A stretch of DNA of 64,000 nucleotides. It comes from Amycolatopsis eburnea. Its GTDB lineage: Bacteria; Actinomycetota; Actinomycetes; Mycobacteriales; Pseudonocardiaceae. The position numbers and the translations under genes were made by a program. Below are positions 63,844-64,000 of the stretch, piece after piece; the first letter of the stretch is position 1; each line of letters starts with the position of its first letter. The stretch is taken from NCBI RefSeq assembly GCF_003937945.1, contig NZ_RSEC01000024.1:1-64000 (forward strand). Reading direction: 5' to 3'. The notes under the pieces are model-generated. The model saw nothing but the letters and a program-made list of their open reading frames with translations. It searched no databases and was not told where the DNA came from.

Positions 63844-64000
63844 ATGAGACTGTCGGACTGGCTGCGGCGGCGGCAGGAGCTCAGCACATCGGTACTCGCC
63901 GCCGTGCACGAGACGAACAGCGGCTTCCGGCTCAAGGGCTCCTTCGCCCGGCGCAATTTTCACCTCCTCGACGACGGTTCGGAGACCTTCAGCGATATCG
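63844..64000 (+). CDS. Nucleotidyltransferase-like protein, N-terminal part (cut by window end)
   Basis: From ATG 63844 (AAGGGA upstream) 52 codons are visible. After a helical start (MRLSDWLRRRQELS) the frame reads FRLKGSFARRNF, then DDGSETFSDI, with the next codon beginning with G, so Asp is possible. GS-x-A-R followed by SDxD is the active-site pattern of the polymerase-beta nucleotidyltransferase fold (MNT/MJ0435-like). The acidic residue that would complete SDID is just outside. It is 12 bp after the radical SAM gene. Confidence 0.6.
   Translation, partial: MRLSDWLRRRQELSTSVLAAVHETNSGFRLKGSFARRNFHLLDDGSETFSDI

Overview
The window is high-GC actinobacterial DNA with GTG starts, tightly overlapping operons, leaderless-type promoters and mycobacterium-like gene order. 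I infer a member of the Pseudonocardiales, most likely Amycolatopsis or a close relative. This rests on gene content and style, not on a database match.

Region 1 (1-13.9 kb) is a steroid-uptake and side-chain degradation locus. Its order matches the mce4 region of Mycobacterium tuberculosis (Rv3492c-Rv3505) as I know it: two Mce-associated proteins, mce4F-A, yrbE4B-A, a steroid-type SDR, a 3Fe-4S ferredoxin and two divergent acyl-CoA dehydrogenases (FadE26/FadE27-like). One extra SDR is inserted. A perfect KstR-type operator (TAGAACAGGTTCTA, 11681-11694) lies between ferredoxin and fadE26, and a degenerate copy lies before the long mce operon. A truncated IS66 transposase sits at the left edge.

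Region 2 (13.9-32.7 kb) is mostly housekeeping and exported proteins: a serine hydrolase; a translationally coupled pair of GNAT/acyl-CoA-ligase-like lysine acetyltransferase and AcuC deacetylase; a rhodanese; IdeR overlapping GalK, then GalE; a DUF4192 protein; a secreted M23 peptidase; a NarL-type two-component system; a bicovalent-flavin oxidase; a YdcF-like protein coupled to a secreted S15 peptidase; and a DUF4139 protein.

Region 3 (32.8-35.4 kb) is one gene of clearly lower GC than its surroundings. It encodes a membrane-anchored P-loop NTPase (STAND-like) followed by TPR/Sel1-type repeats. It is the best candidate for an acquired, possibly defence-type, gene.

Region 4 (35.5-44.4 kb) holds a CBS protein, a MocR regulator with a coupled TPR protein, a mycothiol/DinB-fold protein, a zinc metallopeptidase, a prolyl oligopeptidase, a Gdx-type SMR exporter coupled to an azoreductase under a divergent TetR regulator with two operator-like repeats, a frameshifted reading-frame remnant and a ferritin-like protein.

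Region 5 (44.4-62.6 kb) is a conserved core comparable to Rv2718c-Rv2733c: nrdJ, nrdR, a LysM protein, lexA, hflX, dapF, miaA, a DUF349 protein, a membrane protein and miaB. An ArsR/MFS pair and a valyl-tRNA synthetase are inserted. The nrdR promoter region carries three DnaA-box-like sequences exactly 32 bp apart plus one NrdR box. The lexA/LysM intergenic region carries two actinobacterial SOS boxes.

Region 6 (62.9-64 kb) starts an apparently different operon: a small radical SAM protein followed by a nucleotidyltransferase-like gene cut by the window end. This is a second candidate for an undescribed system. I saw no rRNA, tRNA or CRISPR array.
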